Source: Aegilops tauschii subsp. strangulata (lineage: Eukaryota; Streptophyta; Magnoliopsida; Poales; Poaceae). Taken from it: 64,000 bases of DNA. The stretch's first letter is position 1; each line of letters starts with the position of its first letter. The notes under the pieces were generated by a model that worked only from the letters and a program-made list of their open reading frames with translations, was not told the origin of the DNA and ran no database searches. Positions 32,705 to 44,504 of the stretch are shown one piece after another. The translations under genes were made by a program, and so were the position numbers. The stretch lies in the NCBI RefSeq assembly GCF_002575655.3, contig NC_053039.3, positions 238,120,622-238,184,621 of the forward strand, read 5' to 3'.

Positions 32705-35422
32705 TGTAGCGACCCGACCTCAAACGGTCAAGTCTTTGTGCTTCAGTGTCATCCCTGGATCGGTAATGCTGACACACACAGTACTCGAAGGATTTATAAC
32801 AGAGTAGCAATCACACACTTATTACATCGAATGTCTCAAAAGAGAACTTATTACAATAAATATGGCATAAGGCCATCTAATACGATAACAGTGGAAGGCT
32901 TGGAAGATAAAGTGAGTCCATCAAATCCAACAACATAGCTGAGCTGCACGGCAACGACCTAACGAACCTTACTCCTCGTCTGAAAAGTTTGCAACATAAT
33001 ACGTTGCAGCCCGAAAACGGGTCAGCACATGGAATATGCTGGCAATATAACACAGTAGAGCAAGAACAGAATAATGTTATCACTACATGCATATTTGGCT
33101 GGTGGAAAGCTCTATGGTTATAGTTTTGTGAAAAGCCAATTTTTCCCTACAACAACGGAATGAGTTTTATTTTAACTATCATGGTAGTTGAAACATCATT
33201 GAGAAGGTTCCTCCAACTCAATCCCAGTTAAAGTAATTATCAACCCAACATATTAAATTAGAGTGATGAGATACATATGATAATCCATAACCGGGACACG
33301 GCTAACTATGATTAGATTATACACTCTGCAGAGGTTTGCGCACTTTTCCCCATAAGACTTGATCGCCTCGGTTGGATTTCTCGCACTACATGGTGTTTGA
33401 GAAACGGATGACCGAGACACAGTCTTTCAGAAGCATTAACTCTAACCCCGGGTAGACAGTATCAACCTACATCCCTCTACATCTGCTAGCCTACCACTGG
33501 AAGAGGTCATGCAACTTACTTAACTATGCTAGAGCCCATAATAGCTTGTGGCTGGACATGGAAGTTTCTAGCATGAAATATCTCAGTTCCCTTTGAGCCT
33601 GGGTGGCGGACCTTAGGATTATCACACGGGTACTCCGGGATATCCTAGGACAACACTGGATTCTCCAGGTGCCCGACAAGCAATCCACCCAGATGTGTAT
33701 TAAAGTTGCCACCTTAAGTTGAACCATTAATTAACAAGCTCACATCTGTCATGGATTCACTCACCCAAACCACGTCTACGAGCATAGCATAGCAATATAA
33801 GCATTACGTAGAAGTAACTCCCAAGGGTTTTATAATAACAGGACAATAGGTGCTACCTCATCAACTACTTCCCAATACCCACATGTTAATCACCTCCTAA
33901 TCATGCAATGTTTGAGGATTGGAGCTAATGCATAAAAACTGGGTATGAAAAGAGTATGATCAATGTGTTACTTGCCTTGCTGACGATCCGCAAAACATAG
34001 GGACTCGTAGTAGCACGCTTCGCACTCCGGGAATTCAATCGCAAACAAACAATAGCATACATAAGCAATCAAGCAAAGATGCACGGGTAAAACTCAAATA
34101 AGAATAATTGACCAGAAACTTCAACTTAAGAACTCCGGTTTGCAAAAAGAATCAAATCAAACGGAGCAACGAAACTCAAACTGCGAAAGAAACAAGATTC
34201 GTTCACTAATCTGGACTAAATTCAAGTTTTACAGTACCAAAATCTTGTTCAAGTTGGTTAAACAGAAAGAGGGCTTCGAGACGAAGATCTGGGCGCTTGA
34301 ACCGCCTGATTCCGATAAACGAGCAAAAAGATAAACTAAAACGAAAATCGGATCAGAAATCGCGATCGAGAATAATCACGAAAAACCCGAGAAAAAGAAA
34401 ATCTGACGAACAGGCTAACGAACGAACGTCCGTTGTCTGTGACTAACGAGCGAAAACCGTTCGTTAAAACGAACGTACGAACGAACGTCCGCTAAATACT
34501 CTAAACTGAGAAAACCAACGAACCGATCTAAAAAACGTAACTAGGGTTTTTTTTTTAAACCGACGGTTTTTACCTAAACTGAAAAAACGAACGGCGAGAT
34601 CTGCGAACTCCGGCGCGGCTCCGGGGCTTCCGACGAGCAGGGGGTGGCGCGGCCGACGGCGGGGTGCGGCGCGGGGCGGCGGAGGGCGGCGCGGCGGCTC
34701 GGCGGCGGCGGCTGCGGGCGCTGCTGCTGCTGCGGCTTGGGTGGCGATGTGGGGCGGCGGCGGCGGGTATTTAAGAGGGGGAGGGGGCGGGGTCGGCTTG
34801 GGGGAGGGGCAACCCGAGGCGGCGGCGGTCTCCGGACTCCGGTGGAGTCCGCTGCTGGCACTGGGCGCGCGAGGGAGGCGGTGGCGCGGGGTTGGGCCGG
34901 CCGGCTCGGTTGGGCTTCGGCCCAGTCGGGCGCTGACTTTTTTTAAATAACATTCTGCCGAAAATAAATCCTAGAAAAATAAATAAAAATCTAAAAATGC
35001 CAAAACAAATTTTCGTCGTCTAAATAAAATATTTAGAACAGGATGAACATTTTCTTGGCCCTAAAATGCAATTTTGAAAACGTGCACTTTTCTAGTGCAA
35101 ATAAAATTGCAATAAAATCCAAATAAAACATTTGATTTTAATATTTTTCCTCCAATATTTCATTTATTTTGGAGAAGTCATATTATCTCCTCTCATATAT
35201 TTTAACATGAAATATTTTCGAAGAGAAAAATAATTAAAACAAATAATCCTCGTTTCAATATTTGATAAAATTCAAATATGAAAACAGTGAAATCCCCAAC
35301 TCTCTCCGAGGGTCCTTGAGTTGCTTAGAATTTCAAGGATCGCGAAACGAAATGCAAATAAAATATGTTGTGCATGAATGACCTATGTATAACATTCCAA
35401 ATTGAAAATTTGGGATGTTACA
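32705..35422 (-). repeat. chromovirus LTR (3' in element sense)
   Basis: TGTAGCGACC... to ...GGATGTTACA, with a GC-rich island at 34600-34950 containing minus-strand TTAAATACCC (near 34765), a likely TATA-type promoter. Confidence 0.92.
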
Positions 35423-35434
35423 AACCTACCCCCC

Positions 35435-37142
35435 TTAAGATGAATCTCGCCCTCGAGATTCGGGTTGGCTAGAAAATAGTTGTGGGTGGTCTTTGCGGAG
35501 ATCATCCTCTCGTTCCCAGGTGGCTTCATCCTCGGTATGGTGGCTCCACTGAACTTTGCAAAACTTGATAACCTTGCTGCGGGTGACTCGACTGGCAAAT
35601 TCACGAATCCTGACTGGCTTCTCCTCATAGGTCAGATCACTGTCCAACTGAATTGCTTCTAGAGGCACTGTATCTATTAGTGGTATATCGGCCATCTCAG
35701 CATGACACTTCTTCAACTGTGAAACATGAAACACATCATGCACTCCTGACAGTCCTTCAGGTAACTCCAACTTGTAGGCAACCTCTCCCATACGTTCCAA
35801 ACTTCGGTACGGTCCTACAAATCTCGGGGCTAACTTTCCCTTAACTCCAAAACGTTTCACTCCTCGCAGAGGTGATACTCGCAGATATGCTCGGTCTCCA
35901 ATTTCATAGGTTACTTCCTTGCGTTTTGAATCTGCATAACTCTTCTGCCTGGACTGAACTACCTTCAGTCTATCTCGAATCAACTGAACCTTCTCTTCAG
36001 ACCCCTTGATCAGATCTGGTCCAAACAACTGTCGGTCTCCAACTTCATCCCACATCAACGGCGTTCTGCACCTTCATCCATACAGGGCTTCGAACGGTGC
36101 CATCTTCAAACTGGCTTAGTAGCTATTGTTGTATGAGAACTCCGCGTACGGAAAATTGTCATCCCAACTAGATCCATAATCTAGTGCACAAGCTCTCAAC
36201 ATATCTTCCAGAATCTGGTTGACTCTCTCGGTCTGTCCATCTGTCTGCGGATGGAATGTTGTACTGAACTCTAGCCTTGTACCCAAAGTCTGGTGCAACT
36301 GATGCCAAAACTTTGAGGTAAACTGTGTTCCTCTATCTGATACGATGGTCCTCGGAACTCCATGCAGACATACGATCCTGGTCATGTATATCTTGGCCAA
36401 CTTCACACTTGTATAGGTGCTTTTCACTGGGATAAAGTAAGCCACTTTGGTCAAGAGATCAACTACTACCCATATAGAATCATATCCTGATTTGGTCCTT
36501 GGCAATCCGGTGATGAAATCCATGCCAAGCTTATCCCACTTCCATTCGGGTATCGGCATAGGCTGTAGCAACCCTGCTGGCTTTTGATGTTCCGCCTTCA
36601 CTCTCTGACATACATCACATACAGCTACATACTCGGCAATATCCTTCTTCATACCAGTCCACCAGAAACGTTCCTTCAAATCCAAATACATCTTGGTGTT
36701 TCCGGGGTGTATCGAGTATGGTGTCATGGGCCTCCTGAAGTATTAACTTCCTGATCTCTGTGTTATTGGGCACATAAACACGGTCCTCAAACCATAAGGT
36801 GTCATGCTCATCCTCACAAAAACCTTTGGCCTTTCCTTTGCTCATTTTCTCCTTTATCTCGGCAATTTCCTTGTCATCCTTCTGAGCTTCTCGAATCTTT
36901 CCTAACAATGTAGACTGAACTTCCATTGCTGCAACAAAACCTCTAGGAACAATCTCCAATCGAAGTTCCCTGAGATCCTCTGCTAACTCCTTTGGCAATC
37001 CTGTGCTTACGAGGGCGTTAGCATAACTCTTCCAGGTCAAAGCGTCTGCTACGACATTGGCCTTGCCTGGATGATAGTGAAGCTTCATGTCGTAATCCTT
37101 TAGGAGCTCCAACCATCTCCTCTGCCTAAGGTCCAGCTCCTT
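35435..37142 (-). pseudogene. pol: chromovirus integrase with chromodomain-like C-terminus, broken
   Basis: The frame after RNase H (36727-37112) ends where one base is missing near 36720-36725. The integrase continues in the next frame: zinc-binding part (CDVCQRVKAEHQK), catalytic core with Asp in GMDFITGLPR, Asp in VSDRGTQFTSKFW and Glu in GQTERVNQILED, i.e. the DD35E triad. Two stops follow: TAA 36116-36118 and TGA 36074-36076. The C-terminal region has a GPYRSLERMGEVAY stretch and ends with a chromodomain-like block (KVQWSHHTEDEATWE). Integrase inserts the DNA copy; chromodomains target heterochromatin. The final stop is at 35435-35437, just before the polypurine tract. Confidence 0.88.
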
Positions 37143-38801
37143 CTATGTGAAAATGTACTTCAAACTCTTATGATCCGTGTACACATCACAACAGTTTCCA
37201 ATAAGGTAATGTCTCCAAGTCTTGAGCGCATGCACCACAGCTGCTAACTCCAAATCATGCGTGGCGTAGTTCAATTCGTGCGGTTTTAGTTGTCGTGAGG
37301 CATACGAAACAACTCTTCCGTCCTGCATAAGTACACTTCCAAGTCCTAGGCGAGAGTCGTCGCAATACACTTGGAAATCCTTGCGTATATCCGGCAGAAT
37401 CAGCACTGGGGCTATAGTCAAACGTTTCTTTTACTCCTGAAAACTCGCCTCACATTCTTCCGTCCATTTAAATTTGGTATCCTTCTTCAATAATTCCGTC
37501 ATTGGCTTCGCAATCTTGGAAAAATTCTCAATGAATCTCCGATAGTATCCTGCGAGTCCAAGAAAACTGCGGGTCTCGCTAACTGAAGTGGGTGCCAACC
37601 ATTCAGTGACTAACTGAACCTTGGTGGGGTCTACTGCTATACCTTCTCCTGATATAACATGTCCAAGGAATCCGACTTCCTTCAACCAAAACTCACATTT
37701 GCTGAACTTGGCATACAACTGATGTTCCCTGAGTTTCTCAAGAACTAAACACAAATGCTCCTTGCGCTTCTCTTCATTCTTCGAGTATACCATTATATCA
37801 TCAATGAACACCACAACAAACTTATCCAAATATTCCATGAACACCTTGTTCATCATGCTCATGAAATAGGCAGGGGCGTTAGTCAGTCCAAATGACATGA
37901 CCGTATACTCATATAACCCGTACCTTGTGGTGAATGCTGTCTTTGGTATATCCTTCTCTCGAATTTTCAGTTGGTGATATCCTGATCGTAGATCGATCTT
38001 CGAAAACACCTTAGCTCCTTGCAGCTGGTCAAACAAATCATTGATCATCGGCGGTGGGTATTTGTTCTTGATCGTCACCTAATTCAATGCCCGATAATCA
38101 ACAACCATCCTTAATGATCCATCCTTCTTCTCAACCAAGAGCACTGGGGCTCCCCACGGTGATGAACTTCGTCGAATGTACCCTTTCTCCAATAACTCCT
38201 TGATCTGCTTCTTAATCTCCTCCAGCTCATTTGCGGGCATCCGGTATGGTCTCTTAGATATAGGCCCGGTGCCTGGCGACAGTTCTATCAAAAACTCGAT
38301 GTCCCGATCTAGCGGCATGCCAGGTAACTCCTCTGTAAATACATCCGGGTAATCCTTTACAACAGGCACTTCTTCTTGAACAACTCCTGAGAGGGAATTT
38401 ACTTGGCTCCTCCTAGGCGCATGCCTAGATACATACTTGATCCTCTTTCCCTCCGGGGTGGTGAGATAAATCGACTTACTAGCACAGTCAATGCTTCCTC
38501 CATACTTTGACATCCAGTCCATGCCTAATATCACATCCAATCCTTGTGACTCCAAAATTATTAGGTCGGACGGAAAAACATGGCTACCAATGGTTAAGGG
38601 TATCCGGTCGCACCATCGGCTAGCCATATACTCTGCCCCAGGTGAACTTACTAACAGAGGGGTCCTAAGGGCTTGGGTTGGTAGTTTAAAATTATCCATG
38701 AATCCCCTTGATATGTATGAATGTGATGCACCAGTATCAAAAAGAACAAGGGCGGTAAAAGACTTAACCAAAAACTTACCGATAACCGCGTCTGGCTGCT
38801 C
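37143..38801 (-). pseudogene. pol: chromovirus protease, reverse transcriptase and RNase H, broken
   Basis: In the same frame as gag. The retropepsin active site is LFDTGASHSYIS near 38740. The RT begins after KRPYRMPANELEEIKKQ; conserved blocks are SPWGAPVLLVEKKDGS, the TAG at 38079-38081 (in place of Gln of the VDYRALN-x-VT block), [11 protein letters not shown] and the catalytic FIDDIMVYS at about 37784-37808. TAA at 37431-37433 precedes RNase H, which shows [25 protein letters not shown] and YTDHKSL, with TAG at 37143-37145. These enzymes copy element RNA into DNA in the particle. The product here is broken and inactive. Confidence 0.9.
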
Positions 38802-39836
38802 TTAAACCTCCTCCATGTTAACGTGGTTCACTTGTCCTTTGTTGAATGGATTGGGCTTCTTCCCAGTGCTCCCATTACCATTTCCATTCTTCGCTTCAGG
38901 GCACTCCGTGGCATAGTGTCCAGTCTTCCCGCACTTGAAGCAAGTAATGTGACTTAGGTCTCTCTTGGCGGGTGTGGCTGGATTGGAGCGGTTCTGATTG
39001 TTGCTTGTTCCGTTCCTAGTCCCATTCTTGGAACCATTGTGGTTATGCGAACTTCCTCAGTTGTGGTTATGACCTCCATGGTTATGAACAAGTCCTCCCG
39101 AGTTCGGGGTTAGGCGAGGCTTCTGCTGAGCTCTAGAATTATATCTTCCTTGTCCATACTTCCTCTTACGGCTCTCAATTTGTTGCTGCTTCCCTTCAAT
39201 CATAAGAGCCTAATCTACCAACTCCTGGTAGTTGTTGAATGTTGCCACCATCAACTGCATGCTCATCTCATCATTCAGTCCTTCCATAAATTTCTCCTGC
39301 TTCGCGGCATCTGTGGCCACATCATCAGGGGCATAGCAAGATAACTTGCTAAACTCATCCACGTACTGAGCTACAGTATGGTTCCCCTGGCGTAAGTTGC
39401 GGGACTCACGCTTCTTCATGTTCATAGCTCCAGTTGAGACATGGGTTGTGCGGAAAGCTTGCTGAAACTGATCCCACGTGACGTTGGCTATGGGGAAAGT
39501 GGCCGTATAATTCTCCCACCATGAGGCTGCTGGTCCATCCAATTGATGTGCGGCAAAGCGCACCTTCTCAGCATCTGTGCAACCTGCGGTGTTGAATTCC
39601 CTTCCAATATGGCGTTGCCAATCATCAGCAACTATAGGCTCGGTGCTACTGGAAAACACCGGCGGCTGCAACCTCAGAAAGCGAGCTAAGTTGTCAACTA
39701 GAGGCGGGTTGTTGTTCTTCTTGTTGTTGTTGTTGCCTTGGTTCTGGACTAACAATTGCATCAAGGCATTCTGCTGCTGGATCAACTGAGTGAGCTCCGG
39801 CGGGAAGGCAAATCCGGTGTCACGTCTCGGAGGCAT
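38802..39836 (-). pseudogene. gag: chromovirus gag with zinc knuckle, broken
   Basis: The open part 39210-39836 starts MPPRRDTGFAFPPEL and carries the retrotransposon gag core (ADDWQRHIGREFNTAG, AASWWENYTATF, VTWDQFQQAF), which forms the nucleocapsid-like particle. The frame stops at TAG 39210-39212, then continues in the same frame through TGA 39057-39059 to a CCHC zinc knuckle (CFKCGKTGHYATEC, near 38950-38910) that binds the element RNA. Another stop, TAA at 38802-38804, precedes the protease. All three stops can be explained by C to T changes (CAG, CGA, CAA). Confidence 0.88.
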
Positions 39837-40018
39837 CTGATGGGTTTAGAGGGGAGGGATTAGAATAGAAAAGGGGTCTGGTGAGAAAACACTACCCATA
39901 TGCACATGAGACAAACACAATCAAATCACTCAATCAATCAAGCAAGGCATACAAAATGGTCTAGAACTATCGTTAAACGTGCTCAACTACTACTGTATAC
40001 ATGGGGGAATACTACTAA

Positions 40019-40819
40019 TCATTTGGTGGTCATCTGGAAATTTTGATCGGTGGAAGACTCCATGATGTCTACTCTAGCTTCGTCTTCAAAGTCATCTTCA
40101 CTGGGGTCGGAGTCGGTGTCGTCGATGATGATGTAGTTCTCCGGGCAAGTGGAATCGTCGTCCTCTCCTCCTGGCGCGGGGTCTCCCATGAATACTCCAA
40201 TCTTCTTTATCAGGTCGTCATTCTTCTCCAATAGTGTTGCAATTTCCTCCTCATATCCATCGCGTGTAGACTTGAGTTCTTCTTCCAGCTCGGTGATCCT
40301 TGTCTTCGCCTTCTTCAAATCTATCATGTATGCGCACATCTGATTCTCCTGGCGTCGAATGTGCTGGTTTAACTCCTGGATGAAAGTTGCAATGGATCTG
40401 TCCTTCCTGGTGCTGATCATCTCCCATTTCTCATCTCGGCGCCCACATATTTGGTAGATAGTGTCTTTGAGATCCTTGCTGTAGACTTCTCCAATACGTC
40501 CCATAGAAATGTGAGCTGCCATGCTCTTGCCTAGACTCCAGGTTGGTGCTTCAAAAGAAAACTCTATGGGCTCAGTGGTTGGCGCGGACGTCCTTCCTGG
40601 AACTTGAACTCAAATCATCCAGCGCTCCTCTTCTTGTAAAGTGGCGTTGGAGGTCCCGGTGAAGCTTGGTATTCCGATGTTCAGGTACCTAGTGAATTCC
40701 TTCAAGTGGCGTCCAAAGGGTGTGTCTTCATTCGGTTGTGCAAACTTGTTCCTCGAATCCGCCATCCTAAGAGTAGAAAATGGAGAGGGGTCAGAAATGA
40801 GTAGAGAAGAGTGACCCAT
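40019..40819 (-). pseudogene. upstream ORF (ORF0) of the chromovirus, one stop
   Basis: One reading frame from the 5' LTR side to 40019, interrupted by TGA at 40610-40612 (explainable as CGA to TGA). The likely start is ATG at 40763-40765 (MADSRNKFAQ) or the earlier ATG at 40817-40819. The second half holds a clear coiled coil (around RITELEEELKSTRDGYEEE) and a Ser/Asp-rich acidic stretch (DDTDSDPSEDDFEDEARVD). It ends before gag in the next untranslated gap. No enzymatic motif is seen. Such extra upstream ORFs occur in some gypsy lineages; their role is not established. Confidence 0.55.
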
Positions 40820-40856
40820 GGCTTATCTTAGTGGTCGTGTCCTACACTCAGCGTGT

Positions 40857-40868
40857 GCTCTGATACCA
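40857..40868 (-). promoter_or_regulatory. primer-binding site (tRNA-iMet type) of the chromovirus
   Basis: Minus-strand TGGTATCAGAGC, a few bases inside the 5' LTR. Confidence 0.85.
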
Positions 40869-40871
40869 TCT

Positions 40872-43595
40872 AGTAGCGACCCGACCTCAAACGGTCAAGT
40901 CTTTGTGCTTCAGTGTCATCCCTGGATCGGTAATGCTGACACACACAGTACTCGAAGGATTTATAACAGAGTAGCAATCACACACTTATTACATCGAATG
41001 TCTCAAAAGAGAACTTATTACAATAAATATGGCATAAGGCCATCTAATACGATAACAGCGGAAGGCTTGGAAGATAAAGTGAGTCCATCAAATCCAACAA
41101 CATAGCTGAGCTGCACGGCAACGACCTAACGAACCTTACTCCTCGTTTGAAAAGTTTGCAACATAATACGTTGCAGCCCGAAAACGGGTCAGCACATGGA
41201 ATATGCTGGCAATATAACACAGTAGAGCAAGAACAGAATAATGTTATCACTACATGCATATTTGGCTGGTGGAAAGCTCTATGGTTATAGTTTTGCGAAA
41301 AGCCAATTTTTCCCTACAACAACGGAATGAGTTTTATTTTAACTATCATGGTAGTTGAAACATCATTGAGAAGGTTCCTCCAACTCAATCCCAGTTAAAG
41401 TAATTATCAACCCAACATATTAAATTAGAGTGATGAGATACATATGATAATCCATAACCGGGACACGGCTAACTATGATTAGATTATACACTCTGCAGAG
41501 GTTTGCGCACTTTTCCCCATAAGACTCGATCGCCTCGGTTGGATTTCTCGCACTACATGGTGTTTGAGAAACGGATGACCGAGACACAGTCTTTCAGAAG
41601 CATTAACTCTAACCCCGGGTAGACAGTATCAACCTACATCCCTCTACATCTGCTAGCCTACCACTGGAAAAGGTCATGCAACTTACTTAACTATGCTAGA
41701 GCCCATAATAGCTTGTGGCTGGACACGGAAGTTTCTAGCATGAAATATCTCAGTTCCCTTTGAGCCTGGGTGGCGGACCTTAGGATTATCACACGGGTAC
41801 TCCGGGATATCCTAGGACAACACTGGATTCTCCAGGTGCCCGACAAGCAATCCACCCAGATGTGTATTAAAGTTGCCACCTTAAGTTGAACCATTAATTA
41901 ACAAGCTCACATTTGTCATGGATTCACTCACCCAAACCACGTCTACGAGCATAGCATAGCAATATAAGAATTACGTAGAAGTAACTCCCAAGGGTTTTAT
42001 AATAACAGGACAATAGGTGCTACCTCATCAACTACTTCCCAATACCCACATGTTAATCACCTCCTAATCATGCAATGTTCGAGGATTGGAGCTAATGCAT
42101 AAAAACTGGGTATGAAAAGAGTATGATCAATGTGTTACTTGCCTTGCTGACGATCCGCAAAACCTAGGGACTCGTAGTAGCACGCTTCGCACTCCGGGAA
42201 TTCTATCGCAAACAAACAATAGAATACATAAGCAATCAAGCAAAGATGCACGGGTAAAACTCAAATAAGAAGAATTGACCAGAAAGTTCAACTTAAGAAC
42301 TCAGGTTTGCAAAAAGAATCAAATCAAACGGAGCAACGAAACTCAAACTGCGAAAGAAACAAGATTCATTTACTAATCTGGACTAAAGTCAAATTTTACA
42401 GTACCAAAATCTTGTTCAAGTTGGTTAAAAAGAAAGAGGGATTCGAAACGAAGATCTAGGCACTTGAATCGCCTGATTCCGGTAAACGAGCGAAAAGATA
42501 AACTAAAACGAAAATCGGATCAGAAATCGCGATCGAGAATAATCGCGAAAAACCCGGAAAAAGAAAATCTGACGAACAGGCTAACGAACGAACGTTCGTT
42601 GTCTGTGACTAACGAGCGAAAACCGTTCGTTAAAACGAACGTACGGACGAACGTCCGCTAAATACTCTAAACCGAGAAAACCAACGAACCGATCTAAAAA
42701 ACGTAACTAGGGTTTTAAAAAAACCGACGATTTTTACCTAAACCGAAAAAAAACGAACGGCGAGATCTGCGAACTCCGGCGCGGCTCCGGCGGCTTCCGA
42801 CGAGCGGGCGGCGGCGCGGGCGATGGCGGGGTGCGGCGCGGTGCGGCGGAGGGCGGCGCGGCGGCTCGGCGGTGGCGGCTGCGGGCGCTGCTGCTGTTGC
42901 GGCTTGGGTGGCGATGTGGGGCGGCAGCGGCGGGTATTTAAGAGGGGGAGGGGGCGGGGTCGGCTTGGGGCAGGGGCAACCCGAGTCGGCGGCGGTCTCC
43001 CGGACTCCGGCGGAGTTTGGTGCGGGCACGGGGCGCGCGAGGGAGGCAGTGGCGCGGGGTTGGGCCGGCCGGCTCGGCCGGGCTTCGCCCAGTCGGGATC
43101 TGGCTTTTTTTTAAATAACGTTCCGCCGAAAATAAATCCTAGAAAAATAAATAAAAATCTAAAAATGCCAAAACAAATTTTCACCGTCTAAATAAAATAT
43201 TTAGAACAAGATGAACATTTTCGTGGCCCTAAACTGCAATTTTGAAAACGTGCAATTTTTCTAGTGCAAATAAAATTGCAATAAAATCCAAATAAAACAT
43301 TTATTTGATTTTAATATTTTTCCTCCAATATTTCATTTATTTTGGAGAAGTCATATTATCTCCTCTCATATATTTTAATATGAAATATTTTTGGAGATAA
43401 AAATAATTAAAATAAATAATCCTCGTTTCAATATTTGATAAAATTCAAATATGAAAACAGTGAAATCCCCAACTCTCTCCGAGGGTCCTTGAGTTGCTTA
43501 GAATTTCGAGGATCGCGAAACGAAATGCAAATAAAATATGCTGTGCATGAATGACCTATGTATAACATTCCAAATTGAAAATTTTGGATGTTACA
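40872..43595 (-). repeat. chromovirus LTR (5' in element sense)
   Basis: Near-identical partner of 32705-35422. Its first base next to the primer-binding site is mutated (AGTAGCG for TGTAGCG). The same GC-rich island is at 42770-43100. Confidence 0.92.
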
Positions 43596-44504
43596 AATGC
43601 ATGCCTTGCTGCCCCTGCTATCACTAGGAAAGAACACCGCAAGATTGAACCTAAAGCTAAGCACTTCTCCCATTGCAAGAAAGATCAATCTAGTAGGCCA
43701 AACCAAACTGATAATTCGAAGAGACTTGCAAAAATAACAAATCATACATAAAAGAATTCAGAGGAGATTCAAATATTGTTCATAGATAATCTTGATCATA
43801 AACCCACAATTCGTCGGATGTCGACAAACACACCGCAAAAAGAATTACATCGAATAGATCTCCAAGAAGATCGAGAACTTTGTATTGAGATCCAAAGAGA
43901 GAGAAGAAGCCATCTAGCTAATAACTATGGACCTGAAGGTCTGTGGTAAACTACTCACACATCATCGGAGAGGCTATGGTGTTGATGTAGAAGCCCTCCG
44001 TGATTGATTCCCCCTCCGGCGGAGCGCCAGAAAAGGCCCCAAGATGGGATCTCACGGGTACAGAAGGTTGCGTCGGTGGAAATAGGGTTTTGTGGTGCTC
44101 TCGGATGTTTTCGGGGTATATGCGTATATATAGGCGAGAGAAGTCGGTCAGGGGAGCCACGAGGGGCCCATGAGGGTGGGGGCGCGCCTACCCCCCTGGG
44201 CGCGCCCTCCTGCCTTGTGGCCTCCTCGTTTCTTTCTTGACGTCCACTCCAAGTCTCCTAAATTGCGTTTGTTCCAAAAATCACTCTCCCGAAGGTTTCA
44301 TTCCGTTTGGATTCCGTTTGATATTCCTTTTCTGCGAAACACTGAAATAGGCAGAAAAACAGCAATTTGCACTGGGCCTTTGGTTAGTAGGTTAGTCCCA
44401 AAAATAATAATAATAAGTGTATAATAAGGCCCATTAAACATCCAAAATGGATAATATAATAGCATGGAACAATCAAAAATTATAGATACGTTGGAGACGT
44501 ATCA
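43596..44504 (-). repeat. Athila-type LTR, right piece of split copy
   Basis: Resumes at the second AATGC and matches the remainder of 48709-50227, ending GACGTATCA at 44504. Confidence 0.9.

Larger units (their letters stand above)
32700..43600 (-). mobile_element. chromovirus (Tekay-like) gypsy element nested in the Athila LTR, TSD AATGC
   Basis: LTRs are at 32705-35422 and 40872-43595 (about 2.72 kb each, very similar), with a perfect duplication AATGC at 32700-32704 and 43596-43600. It reads on the minus strand: LTR TGTAACATCC ... GGTCGCTACA, tRNA-iMet primer-binding site at 40857-40868 (minus TGGTATCAGAGC), polypurine tract minus AAGGGGGGTAGGTT at 35423-35436. Order: ORF0, gag with zinc knuckle, protease, RT, RNase H, integrase, then a chromodomain-like end. 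The order and chromodomain fit chromoviruses; long LTRs suggest the Tekay/Del branch. It is inactivated by stops and a frameshift. Confidence 0.95.

Noticed and set aside
34574..34953. Pro/Arg-rich frames in the chromovirus LTR (and 42715-43191)
   Set aside because: Same reason: the GC-rich promoter island of the LTR, present identically in both LTRs.
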